From the NCBI RefSeq assembly GCF_020184175.1, contig NC_065532.1:43482287-43546286 (forward strand): DNA of 64,000 bases, given 5' to 3'. Positions within the stretch are counted from its first letter, which is position 1. The number at the start of each line of letters is the position of its first letter. A program made the position numbers and the translations under genes. Positions 52,901 to 64,000 of the stretch are shown one piece after another. Source of the stretch: Aphis gossypii. Taxonomy: Eukaryota > Arthropoda > Insecta > Hemiptera > Aphididae. The notes below the pieces were generated by a model that was given only the letters and a program-made list of their open reading frames with translations, was not told the origin of the DNA and made no database searches.

Positions 52901-53869
52901 ATTAAAATTCAAATAATAATAGCCCCATACTTTATAAATCTATTATAATAAGTACTCCTTTTTTAACACGTAGTGTTATATTATTCTAAAACTGCTCATA
53001 CAAATTTTGATTTGATTGCATAAACATTTTTAAAAAAAATTGTCGTGATAATAATTTGCAAGAATCAAAAATGATTCTTATTTTAAAATAGAAGTTTATA
53101 TTATGACACTTATCATATATTACACTATATAATACGTATACTATCAAATAATATACAAAACATAAAAATGTAAAAATAATATCATTAAATGTATTCAATA
53201 ACTCCAAAATTTTAAATTTAAATACATTCATTGAAAACGGAAAAATGGCAGCGATTCTGTTTAACAAATCATCTTGTCTTGTTTATAAATAAAAAATTAA
53301 CCAATTCTCGGGAATAGTATGCATTTAGAGTTCTCTGTGACTGTGGATATGTCCTCGGGTATACATTTGTTTACTGCGTGTATAATATATAAGTCCACGT
53401 AAAAGTATGATATATATAGTTGAAAATTTATTTTAACCGCTGGAAAACGCGTACGATAAATAAAGTCTAATAGCTTCGCACACGATTTACTACTCAATGC
53501 CTTATTATTATCAAATAATTTATTGTTTCATAAATATACGTATAGTCGTATACACCGTTAAAATTGTGTAATATGAAGATATATTGATATTATTTTGAAG
53601 TTGATGAAAAAGTTACATATAATTAATATTATGCCATATTTTTAGTAAGGTACAAATTGCAGTATTTTAAGTATATAATTTTACTGTTGTTAAGGTTTTA
53701 AAAAATATTGTTCTCATTGAAATAAAATATAACTATACATATGTATGAATACCGACAGCACATAAATTAGCAATATTATAATTAGTTGTATTGACCGGTA
53801 AAGATCGATGTATTTTAAATGTTTATTTTTTTTAATCTCTAAAGAAAAAAATGTTTAATTAAACATTGG
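46973..53869. other. AT-rich non-coding DNA with possible old element tails
   Basis: No gene supported. Segments at about 47440-47580 and 48240-48420 contain phrases such as TTTGATCAAAATTTATCGAA followed by CTGAGTTTCTAAG, and CTTCGAGTTTCGAGGAATAT. These are reminiscent of untranslated tails of old insect retroelements or Helitrons, but this cannot be shown here. The rest is A/T-biased with short TA tracts (near 48052-48066). Open frames on the minus strand at about 52986-53497 are unrecognised. Confidence 0.45.
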
Positions 53870-54560
53870 ATATTGCTGTGTACATCGGCGATGAGTATCG
53901 TGCGTTTGATCTGCTTGAGAACCTTTCTACGAAAGTGTCATATATAATCGGCCATGAGAGAAAAATTCACTTCAGAAATCTACGCCACTTACTTTGAATG
54001 TTAGGCCCTGCGATTTATTGATCGTCGTCGCGAAATACATTCTGATAGAAAATTGCAACCTTTTAAATGAAAATGGAAAATCTACAGTAATCATATATTA
54101 TACTTGTGAAATTAATGATAATATTTATCTAGCTGTAGTAAGCCGTAAGACATATATTATATAGCCTTATGCCAGTACAAAGTTACGATACTTTTAGATT
54201 CTGAAGTATAGCATTATTGGGGAACAATTTTTTAATGTTAGTTTATGCGAAGTCAACCCCGAATGACTGAGTGAATTCAAAAACTCAACTGGATAGGGAA
54301 TGACTTCATCTATATCTAAATCTATCTGTATCTATGGACTTTTATGTTTTATATTCGATAGTAACTTTTTGTGATATTGCTTTGTCGATTTCCTTTGCCG
54401 CTTGGTTTTTTATAGCTACTATTGTATGCTCATAAACCAATCAGAGCCTTTTCTATTAGATACTCAACACTGGATAAACATTGTCATTAAGTTGATCAAA
54501 ACTTTTGACGCAAGTTCCCAAACTATCGGTATTAAGAAAGTAGAAAAACACAAAACTTAC
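53870..54560 (-). pseudogene. Decayed Helitron Pif1-type helicase fragment
   Basis: On the minus strand the order of motifs is that of the C-terminal half of the Rep/Helicase protein of Helitrons: IVAIKNQAAKEIDKAISQ, then YPVEFLNSLSHSGLTSHK with LTLKNCSPIML (about 54295 to 54200), then YFATTINKSQGLTF (about 54035 to 53996), then FFSHGRLYMTLS (53965 to 53930). In intact proteins the last two correspond to superfamily 1 helicase motifs V and VI (TINKAQGQT and SHGQLYVALSR). Several in-frame stops and at least one frameshift separate the pieces, so the copy is dead. The Rep nickase part and the Helitron 3' hairpin were not found. It is antisense to the channel gene. Confidence 0.85.
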
Positions 54561-55627
54561 ACGGTGTTTTATTTATAGTACAATTGGTGAACGGCCGACA
54601 GACGTGATACCGATACGTGTATTGATTACACAATTAAGCGGACAATAAATAAAATAAATAGATGTAACAGTAAATTCCAAATAACAAAAAATTAAATTTA
54701 AAAAGTTTATAAAAATTAATAAAAAAAAAAACAGACATAAAATATCATTTACGGGAAATACGCAGCTAGTTAGTATTATTTATCAAATAACTCAAGTTAT
54801 CCCTACAATTTATTGTAAGAAATAGTTTAAAAAAATCATCACACTATTTATCCAGTAGTCATTAGTTAAATTTGATAAGTTATGCATAATATGAATATTT
54901 TTGTGTATTAATGTAGACATGAATATAATAATTTTAGATACTTATAATTACTTTACATTAAATATGCATAACTTTGATGCACAATAAGATACTATATGAT
55001 GACGTGCGGCAACTTCGAAAGATATTTTTAGTTTGATCATACTTAACATATTAAAAATTTGTGCTTGTTATAATATTTTTATGAATACATCCCACCGACT
55101 GTGATATTGTTTTATATCATGTAATTATACATAGAACGCGCGTGTATTATTTATATAGAAAAATTAAATCGAAATAAACTACAATTGTTTTGAGTCGATT
55201 AATTTATTAGAAGTTTTAAGTTCTTACGTTTAACTGGAAGAATAAATTTTTTTGTACTTTTATATATTATCCAAAATTATAAAAATAAAAATCAGATTAA
55301 ACTAGTAACTATACTACCTATTCTAACTCTGCACGCGTGACCGATGGAAATCCAACTAGTTCCTACGTGGCAATAAAACTACGAGCGTAAAATATTTTAA
55401 TACACGAGTATACAAACACCATAGCACCTATATATGGTATTATGATATTAAAGTGCTCTTAAACTTTATTCCGCATAGGTGTGTGTTCAACTTCGTGTTT
55501 TGTCTGTTCGAGTCGGACGAGCTTTGATTACTATTATTATTAATTTACGACGAAAACGCCTACCGCGTGTATAACCCATTAAGTCGTTGAATACCCAGTA
55601 TTCGTATACCTGCGATTTATAAATGTC

Positions 55628-55656
55628 CTTTGAAATAGGATATATATATTTCAAAG
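55628..55656. repeat. Perfect 10-bp inverted repeat, 9-base loop
   Basis: CTTTGAAATA (55628-55637) and TATTTCAAAG (55647-55656) flank GGATATATA. No terminus or target duplication is visible, so it is an isolated hairpin. Confidence 0.75.
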
Positions 55657-57683
55657 TGAGAATTGGAGTTTATAATAATGTAATATAGCATTTAAGAGTC
55701 ACATGCGTAAAATTCAAAGTTTTAATATACAGCGCGATCTCATTTATTTGCTAAATTTTTTTCATTTTTCATTCGCGGTTCCAACACCATATTATAATCA
55801 CGCTATTCTTAGGTGTGCGAGTGTAGTATTGAATGTAATCGTAAAATTTAATATAGTTATTAATAATGAATCAGATACCCAGAGTTGTAGACTCAGTGAA
55901 AATATAAAAGGTGGCTGCACTGCACTTTTTATTAGGACTTCGGATTAGAACCCTGGTTTTTTTTTTAATTATACGCATACATGATAATTAAAAATAATTA
56001 ATAATTAAAATCAGAAAAGTTCTGCTTTACCCAATCTTAAAAAAAAGGTTTGTATTTATTTTGTAATTAGCTATTCTTCTCATGTAAAAACTTCTCTAAT
56101 TGAAGAATTTTTCATTCTGTGAATCAAATCCGGGTTTTTTCATACACATAATAACATTCAATTATTGTTGAATATACTTACCAAACAGCTGATTGTTCAA
56201 TAATAAAAAATAATAATAATGTATTTATTCTTTTATTCTGTAAATATTTTTCTAAACGAATAAATTATTGACCATTCAACAAAGAAGCCATATTCATAGA
56301 ACAAACATGATAAACTTCAATAGTTCAATACTGCTAAAATAGGAGTGTTGAGTTGTCCTTTAGTTTTTATTACCATCGTTATTTTAGTTAAAGTTTTTAA
56401 AAAAAACCCTATTTTTATATTTATAATATTTAGTATAAATTATATACATAAATGTATATTAGTATTATATTGCTTATATCATAAATACGTATATAAATGG
56501 TGTATTTTTATAGTATCTAATTTATAACTTATATTATTAATATATTACTTACTTATTTTTTTTTTGTCATCATATCAACATATTTTGTCAAAGACATAAT
56601 ATTAAAAATACAAAATGATGTTAATAAAACATAAGACCAAGAGTAATTTTATCTCTGATTCCACGCAGAACATTATGGTTAACAGAACGTGTTTGTATAA
56701 AATCATTATTATTTTCATGTAAAAAATGCTTGTTAATTCTAACTCACTTATTCGTTTTCAGGCAATACTATAGAAAACACTGTCTTTTTAATTAATGTAA
56801 TTATTATAATTTCATGAATATTTAAAATGTTAATGATATAGTATTACTTTGAAACATGGACTGGATTTAATCAAAACCGGGAATTTTCGTGTCTTTTAAA
56901 AATAATAATTAGCAACATGACGTGAACAAAAAATTGATGCACCTATAATAATAATATTATGTAATTCTGGCATATGTGTAAATGAAATAATAATAAAATC
57001 ATGTGAGTATTGTAATATCATAACAAATACAGATATTAAATATACGAAATCGTGTCATTAAACATTTTATTAATCATTATTTCATCATTTTAATAATTTA
57101 ATATCACTCAAAATAATATTTTTTTAAACTAATAAATAATTTTATTTTTATTTAGTATCTACCTCCATATTTTATAACTCTAAATAATAAGAATAACCAT
57201 TAACATTATGACCATTTAAAATAATAACGGTTAATTAACCATAATAGTTTAACGTTTAGTGGGTTGGAAGATAAACGTATTTTAAAGATAATAAAGATAA
57301 ACAAGTTTATAAAACAGTATAGGTACGTGGTTTAAAGTTTAAAAACAACAAAAAAAAAAAAAATATGACTACTTTCATAGTTATTAGTTTATTACTGGGT
57401 TCAATTAAAAGCAATCGTTCTGTTATAGCAGTATACAATTTCAGTGTAGTAAATTATATTTTCTTAAACTTTATTATACTTTATCGTGTCCAATATTGTT
57501 TTACATCGTAAATCATTAAATATATTATATAAGAAAAATATCAATACAAAGATATTTAAGAAAAATAACTTTAGAATTATTGCAAACTTATTTCATGTAT
57601 TAAATACCTATATATTTGTCTATGTATATTTTTTTCTGTTTAAGTGAATATAAATAAGTTAGTTATACTATATAAAATATAGT

Positions 57684-57709
57684 TATATATATATATATAT
57701 ATATATATA
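57684..57709. repeat. TA dinucleotide microsatellite
   Basis: Uninterrupted alternating TA of about 26 bases, followed by CATTCATGCAT. Confidence 0.95.
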
Positions 57710-58489
57710 CATTCATGCATAAGTATTCATTATATTATTATTGTTTTATTGTTCTACTAAAAATAATAAAATTAAACGTAATTTTTACATTATAAATTAT
57801 AATACTATTATGTAATCAATTAATGATGAAAAAAAATAACACAAATATAATTTCCTATAAACTCTTAGAGTAATCCATGATATTATTAAAGTCTATTATC
57901 TATAAATTATTAAGTGTTATAAAATAATATAATATATTCATATTTCAATGCATACATAGTCCTACTACACTATAGCAAACCTATGGCACAAGTGTGTGAA
58001 ATTACACGTTGGCTATATTTTTATGGCAACAAACATTTTTTTATTATATTGTTTAATCTTGCGTTTAGTGAAAAAATGCCAAAAAAAAATATTTTTTTAT
58101 TTTTAAAAAATAAAGTCATCAATTATAAAAGTTTGGAACTCACTGCTTCCAGGATAAATAATTTTTTTTTTCTTTTAAAAAAGTGGTTCATTCCAAATAA
58201 ACTCAATTTTGCATCAACTTACATTATATTAGGTATATAAAAGTTTATTTTCCACGGCGTATTATTTTATCCAAACATATAATCCAGACAGAGAAATAAT
58301 ACATTGTTGGATGGAGCTAATTTCTAAGCTTATTTTCTTGTTTTTTATTCAAACGTCTAAGACTGATAAAATACAAATCTACTATTAAAATAATTTCAGT
58401 AAACTTTTTTAAGACACCCATCACCCTTGTAGGAAATTGTTTATAGGTACCTATATGAATATATTACTGGTACGTGATTTTTTTTTTTT

Positions 58490-58541
58490 CTAAGACCGAT
58501 TACAAAGTTTTGGCGCGTGACCCGAAAAGGTTCACTGCCAA
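58490..58541 (-). mobile_element. Possible hAT-type terminal repeat remnant in copy 1
   Basis: Read on the minus strand, the segment ending near 58541 starts CAGTGAACCTTTTCGGGTCA and continues CGCGCC. This resembles the CAGTGGTTCTCAACCTTTTTGG-type ends of one hAT group with a short deletion. The same segment recurs at about 60115-60166. No partner terminus or 8-bp target duplication was found, so it is at best a fragment. Confidence 0.3.
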
Positions 58542-60114
58542 TGCTAATTATGTGTAGTAAATCTGATGGTCGGAAATTAAAAATAAAAATCACAGGAATT
58601 TATTGAAACATCTGATATCAAAAATAATTGGCATCTAAATGTTGGATTCGATTTAACTAAAAGACTGTTAATATTCGTAGACTAAAAAAGTTGATATTCG
58701 TTGCATTCGATAACGCGTAATACTGCAGCTAAGTTGAATGTATGATCACTTTCATTTAAACGCGTATTAACTGACGTTCTCAGAATGGTTCTCCTTCATA
58801 TTTTATTTGTGGATCAGGAATATAGTATTTTAAGTCTACAGAATCGGTTCCAGCTGATGTGATTAATCTATTATACACATACATATAGATATATACGTAA
58901 TACATTCCACGAAGCTTATAATTCCAGAATATATGCTTTGTTAAATTATATTACATAACGTATATTACAATACTCGAGTGTGTCACAGGCTTAGGATGAG
59001 CTATGCATCGTTACCTATTTGTTAGTATATTATCGTTTTAATAGAACTTCCGAGAAATAATAAATAAAATATGGGCTCGGAACGATTCGAACGGATTTTG
59101 AAACTTAAAATATTATATCGCCATTTTAGTATATATATATATAATGTCTTACGAGACATTTTAAATTTAAAATAAAATTTTTATAAATTAAGGTTATTTT
59201 TTAAAACGATTTAATATTTTTGGATATACATAATTCTTATTAATATTATAATATTAAATCAAATATTTACGTTTTTTTATCAATTATTAATTAACATTGA
59301 GAAAATTTTAATTATAGATAAATAAATTATAATATTTGTAACAAAATTTAACTCAACTTTTTAATTATCGTAATAATATTCTAATCTGATTATATTATAC
59401 TTTAATTAGAATTGTGCAAAGTTTGGCTTTAAATCAACTTAATAAAGTATGATCATTATTTAAATTTACCCAACACGCATTTAAAATATTACATTTTAGT
59501 TGTGTATTCGTAGACATGTTAAGCTTTTAAGATAGACCCATCTGTGTGCTTAGTGATACAATCGAAAGTTATTATTGATCGAAACTTTAGTACTTAAGTA
59601 ACTAAATAATTAAATCTATTGTCTCAAGTCTTGAAATATTTCCATCTACATATAAATGTGATTGAAGTAATCTAATTTGTTTGAATTTGTATTTTAGTTA
59701 TGTAAAATTATAATTTATGTTAATTAAAAAAAAAAAAAAAAAATTAATTCCTCATATAGCACTATATTATTATGCAGGTGTATTGTACATTTACTAGAAG
59801 TATTTACATATTAGTTTCATCGCATTTAATTGTATTAGTTTTAAATAAATTATTACAATTATAGTATTTATTATTTTTCTACGATACATCATGATATATT
59901 TGTTTTTCTATAAATAGTATTAATAATACAATACTATGATAATGAATTAATTTATAATATAGAAAACATTATATTTGAAAATATCAGTATCTGTATAAAA
60001 TATAATAGTATACTTACACCAAATTTTAAAATTTCCGCGAAGAATATTTTTGAATTACAACAAAATAAATAAAATCCTAGTTATTTTTTGTTTAATTACC
60101 TATTTTTTTTTTTT
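58490..60114. repeat. Tandem duplication, copy 1 of a 1625-bp unit
   Basis: This unit begins CTAAGACCGATTACAAAG after a 12-base T run (58478-58489) and ends in another T run (60103-60114). The next unit then begins with the same words. Landmarks such as GGCGCGTGACCCGAAAAGG, CGATAACGCGTAATACTGC and GGCTCGGAACGATTCGAACG recur exactly 1625 bases later or within a few bases of that. I counted roughly 20 substitutions and a handful of small indels between copies, about 98-99% identity. No coding frame over 60 codons is present. Its first 50 bases resemble the end of a hAT element. Confidence 0.95.
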
Positions 60115-61739
60115 CTAAGACCGATTACAAAGTTTTGGCGCGTGACCCGAAAAGGTTCACTGCCAATGCTAATTATGTGTAGTAAATCTGATGGTCGTAA
60201 ATTAAAAATAAAAATTACAGGAATTTATTGAAACATCTGATATCAAAAATAATTGGCGTCTAAATGTTGGATTCGTTTTAACTAAAAGACTGTTCATATT
60301 CGTAGACTAAAAAAGTTGATATTCGTTGCATTCGATAACGCGTAATACTGCAGCTAAGTTGAATGTATGATCACTTTCATTTAAACGCGTATTAACTGAC
60401 GTTCTCAGAATGGTTCTCCTTCATATTTTATTTGTGGATCAGGAATATAGTATTTTAAGTCTACAGAATCGGTTCCAGCTGATGTGATTAATCTATTATA
60501 CACATACATATAGATATATACGTAATACATTCCACGAAGCTTATAATTCCAGAATATATGCTTTGTTAAATTATATTACATAACGTATATTACAATACTC
60601 GAGTGTGTCACAGGCTTAGGATGAGCTATGCATCGTTACCTATTTGTTAGTATATTATCGTTTTAATAGAACTTCCGAGAAATAATAAATAAAATATGGG
60701 CTCGGAACGATTCGAACGGATTTTGAAACTTAAAATATTATATCGCCATTTTAGTATATATATATAATGTCTTACGAGACATTTTAAATTTAAAATAAAA
60801 TTTTTATAAACTAAGGTTATTTTTTAAAATGATTTAATATTTTTGGATATACATAATTCTTGTTAATATTATAATATTAAATCAAATATTTACGTTTTTT
60901 TATCAATTATTAATTAACATTGAGAAAATTTTAATTATAGATAAATAAATTATAATATTTGTAACAAAATTTAACTCAACTTTTTAATTATCGTAATAAT
61001 ATTCTAATCTGATTATACTATACTTTAATTAGAATTGTGCAAAGTTTGGCTTTAAATCAACTTAATAAAGTATGATCATTATTTAAATTTACCCAACACG
61101 CATTTAAAATATTACATTTTAGTTGTGTATTCGTAGACATGTTAAGCTTTTAAGATAGACCCATCTGTGTGCTTAGTGATACAATCGAAAGTTATTATTG
61201 ATCGAAACTTTAGTACTTAAGTAACTAAATAATTAAATCTATTGTCTCAAGTCTTGAAATATATCCATCTACATATAAATGTGATTGAAGTAATCTAATT
61301 TGTTTGAATTTGTATTTTAGTTATGTAAAATTATAATTTATGTTAATTAAAAAAAAAAAAAAAAAAAATGAATTCCTCATATAGCACTATATTATTATGC
61401 AGGTGTATTGTACATTTACTAGAAGTATTTACATATTAGTTTCATCGCATTTAATTGTATTAGTTTTAAATAAATTATTGCAGTTACCTATAGTATTTAT
61501 TATTTTTTTACGATACATCATGATATATTTGTTTTTCTATAAATAGTATTAATAATACAATATTATGATAATGAATGAATTTATATAGAAAACATTATAC
61601 TTGAAAATATCAGTATGTGTATAAAATATAATAGTATACTTACACCAAATTTTAAAATTTCCGCGAAGAATATTTTTGAATTACAACAAAATAAATAAAA
61701 TCCTAGTTATTTTTTGTTTAAGTACCTATTTTTTTTTTT
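60115..61739. repeat. Tandem duplication, copy 2 of the 1625-bp unit
   Basis: Second head-to-tail copy, ending in an 11-base T run (61729-61739), after which the sequence departs from the unit. It differs from copy 1 by scattered substitutions, a 2-base shorter TA tract, a longer internal A run and small indels near GTTACCTATAGT. Together these indels cancel, so the unit length is unchanged. The differences argue against a simple assembly echo of one sequence. Confidence 0.95.
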
Positions 61740-63419
61740 CAAAATTGAAATTAAAATATTTATAAATTATATCGTGTTATATATTTTTTTTAAATTTTTC
61801 AGTTTCAGTAAAAAATATTTATGAGGAACATTGTATTACAAGTCTTTGTTATAAAACATAAGCATATAATAAAATAAATATAATTATAAACCTTATAGTA
61901 CTTCGCATTGTTTTTATCATTTAATTCATGACAGATCTTTTTTATCGAATCGTAAAAGACGATTCAATTCGATTTATGAATTATTAATCATTTGAAAACA
62001 CATCAAAAATATCATTGGAAGATAATAATAATATTATCATTACAATGGTTAACCTAATTATAACCCATTACCCAAAAGTGGTGTATTGATTTCAATTCTT
62101 CCCAAATACAAATGTAAAATAACCTATAATCTGAAATCGTAAGCTACTCGAGAAATTATGACAATTAAACGTGGGGGTATTAAATACAAATATAATATTA
62201 TACTAATATACGCCAAAATTACATTGTAATTCCGTAGAAATCGAATATACACGAATCCTTTCATCTCACAAATAACCCTACAGTTTTATTCGTGATTTAG
62301 AGAGGAATTAAGCAAATAAAACGAGATTATCTACGTTCAAAATTAGAATTCACGTAATTTTCCATTATTTGTTAACTGTGCAATAAATTGAACACTATAA
62401 TGATATAATCATGGTATGATACTTATTTACCACAAAAGTATCGCTGTTTACACGATCTGTCGTACAGCTATATTAACCAAGGTGATATTAAAGTAGCTAT
62501 TTATTTATTGTGGTGCGGAGGTTAGGCGACGATTGAAGAAGGTCTAACCTAACATTAAGAGAAATTTATTTTCAATAAATTTATACACTTTTGGGATCAT
62601 TGAAAGTTATATAATAATAATATTAAATATGGCATAATAATATTTTTAGAGACAAATCGTTTATTTATTTTTATTATTACAAATGTATATAACTTATATA
62701 TTCAATATACAATTTTAAACATAACAAAATACGATAGATCAATACACCAAAATTCGTCTCTGGTATTCAGTAGGTGTTGCAATATTCAGTCAATGCCAAG
62801 GTAAAATTCAATTTTTCTGCAAAAAAAAAAAAAAAGAAAACCCCTTTCATTTCTGTATTAACTGTAAGAATTTTTTTATAAATATATAAATATTTCAAAA
62901 AATATTATATTAAAAAATTAAACCTAACAAATTTTTTCTATGAAATTTATTTCAAAATAAAAAATTGATTAAATTTATATATACTTTTGCTCTCGTATCA
63001 TTATTCTTCTAAAAAATTAGCTTATAATAATATTATATACCTAAGTGAAATGAAGTCTATTATAAAATATTAAATACAGTGAGCTGTGGTAAGATTATAC
63101 TTTATATCTATTGTCAAGTTATACATTTAAAACATATTATGTCATAATACTAAAAAACGTCGAACGGATTGTATTTTATTTATTTATGAACGAGTATTAT
63201 TATTTTTAATGCCTGTGAGACTTGATAGAGATTATTCGATAAATATATCTACAAAATACTACTGTATAGACCGTTACAGAGTCAAAGTTTATTGACGCAA
63301 CATATATATGACTTAAACACGTAATCTTTTAGTGAAATTAAATAATAAACAATTGTCGCCGTGTATTGTAGTAAACATTTTGTGGTGAAGGACATCTAAA
63401 CCAGATACATGGAGTCATC
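61740..63419. other. AT-rich non-coding DNA
   Basis: Sequence right of the tandem duplication with no supported gene, RNA or element end. It includes an A run near 62821-62835 and an imperfect inverted repeat AGGTTAGGC/GTCTAACCT near 62520-62555. Confidence 0.5.
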
Positions 63420-64000
63420 GCTAAGTATCAAAGCGCTTTGAATCCGGGCTGGAATACTATATAATATTATAGAGCTTTAAAAACTACGAAACCGAGTGAT
63501 GAACAAACACGCTATAGAAGTACGTAATTCCTGAGGGGTAGGGAATTTCCGTGTCGAGGATTTGTGTCGTCCTAAGGATTATATGTACAATAGTGGTCTA
63601 GTATATAGGGGACGGGTTGACGGGAGAGTAGTGTTGGAAGTAGAGAGGGGACGGAGGAGACGAATATTTAAGTAGCAGCTGAGAGTGCCGTATACAGATT
63701 GTCGTGGCGATAAAGGCGAGGCCAACGATACGTTTCTCATCTTGTTCTTGGCCGGAAGGAAGAACTATCTTTTGCTGTGGGAATAAAAAAAGAAAATAAA
63801 TAAGACGAGTAAAATAAAAACAACGGTCGTGGAAAATTGGTAGTTTTTGTGAGTGGTATTTTTATTTTATTCGATCAACAGTGCCGCCACCAAGCGGCCA
63901 TCGTCGTTCCGTTCTTAAGATATTTTTAATTTGATTTTACCCTTCCACGACTACCTTCCCGTCTGTTATTTTTCCCCGACAAAACGATTATAAAACGGAC
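63420..64000. other. GC-richer terminal island, candidate LTR or promoter/first exon
   Basis: The composition changes sharply to G- and CpG-rich at the right edge. From about 63532 (TGAGGGGTAGGG) to 63880 (TCGATCAACA) the block is bounded by TG and CA. It contains a TATA-like ATATTTAAG near 63663 and AATAAA-type signals near 63780, an arrangement found in LTRs. The following GTGCCGCCACCAAGCGG could occupy the primer-binding position but I cannot match it to a tRNA. A second LTR and internal coding region would lie outside the window. A host promoter or first exon is equally possible. A 12-bp palindrome CAAAGCGCTTTG sits at 63429-63440. Confidence 0.3.

Larger units (their letters stand above)
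54561..58489. other. AT-rich non-coding DNA
   Basis: No gene supported. A CpG-richer patch at about 55480-55600 and a perfect hairpin at 55628-55656 are the main features, plus a TA tract at 57684-57709. A frame at 57983-58240 is rich in F, K and N from A/T runs and shows no domain. Confidence 0.5.

Noticed and set aside
57983..58240. 85-codon + strand frame left of the tandem duplication
   Set aside because: Rich in F, K and N from A/T runs. Considered as a hAT transposase remnant, but no zinc-finger or dimerisation-domain motif could be seen.
62540..62560. CTAACCTAAC resembling the insect telomere repeat
   Set aside because: Only two units, no array, so coincidence is the simplest reading.
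38100..64000. Search by eye for S1-S6, S4 arginine array and TVGYGD exons
   Set aside because: No matching coding text was seen on the + strand. Very short or divergent exons could be missed, so absence is not proven.
1..64000. tRNA, rRNA, CRISPR arrays, bacterial or endogenous viral genes
   Set aside because: No tRNA arms, no rRNA text, no regularly spaced repeats and no viral protein motifs were recognised on either strand. A short tRNA or microRNA could still be missed without a structure search.

Overview
The window looks like insect nuclear DNA, most likely from an aphid. It is strongly AT-rich, TA and TAA microsatellites and poly-A/T runs occur throughout, and the GGTACCTA-type words frequent in aphid genomes recur. 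The only confidently recognised host gene is split by GT-AG introns, and the recognisable mobile elements are eukaryotic (hAT, pogo/Tigger, Helitron, Jockey). I saw no operons, tRNA, rRNA or CRISPR. The aphid assignment is an inference from base composition and repeat style.

The one real gene is a Shaw-family (Kv3-type) voltage-gated potassium channel on the + strand. Three coding exons (36734-36927, 36998-37130, 37920-38099) join in frame into the first 169 residues. These form the complete cytoplasmic T1 tetramerisation domain with its zinc site (H70, C76, C97, C98) and the linker that leads to S1. The coding exon begins inside a spliced 5' UTR (acceptor AG at 36690-36691). That UTR carries an 8-codon upstream ORF ending one base before the channel's ATG. 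The exons for S1-S6, the voltage sensor and the pore were not found. Everything from 38100 to the right edge is therefore probably one intron of more than 25.9 kb.

Layout: 1-36691 is non-coding (intergenic or 5' UTR introns). It contains a pogo/Tigger-like element (17660-18120), a 502-bp hAT MITE with a perfect 8-bp target duplication (21791-22292), a probable old aphid repeat (about 12400-12760) and several CpG-richer islands (about 520-1020, 7130-7340, 11890-12190, 24820-25260, 29340-29930). 36692-38099 holds the channel exons. 38100-64000 is AT-rich intronic or intergenic DNA with a Jockey-type reverse transcriptase tail (46713-46972), a decayed Helitron Pif1-type helicase on the minus strand (53870-54560), a young 1625-bp exact-period tandem duplication (58490-61739) and a GC-richer terminal island (63420-64000) that may be an LTR or a promoter.

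I did not find a new multi-gene system. The observations most worth checking are the tandem duplication bounded by poly-T tracts, the uORF abutting the channel start codon, the intact hAT MITE with its array of subterminal motifs, and several perfect palindromes in otherwise featureless DNA.
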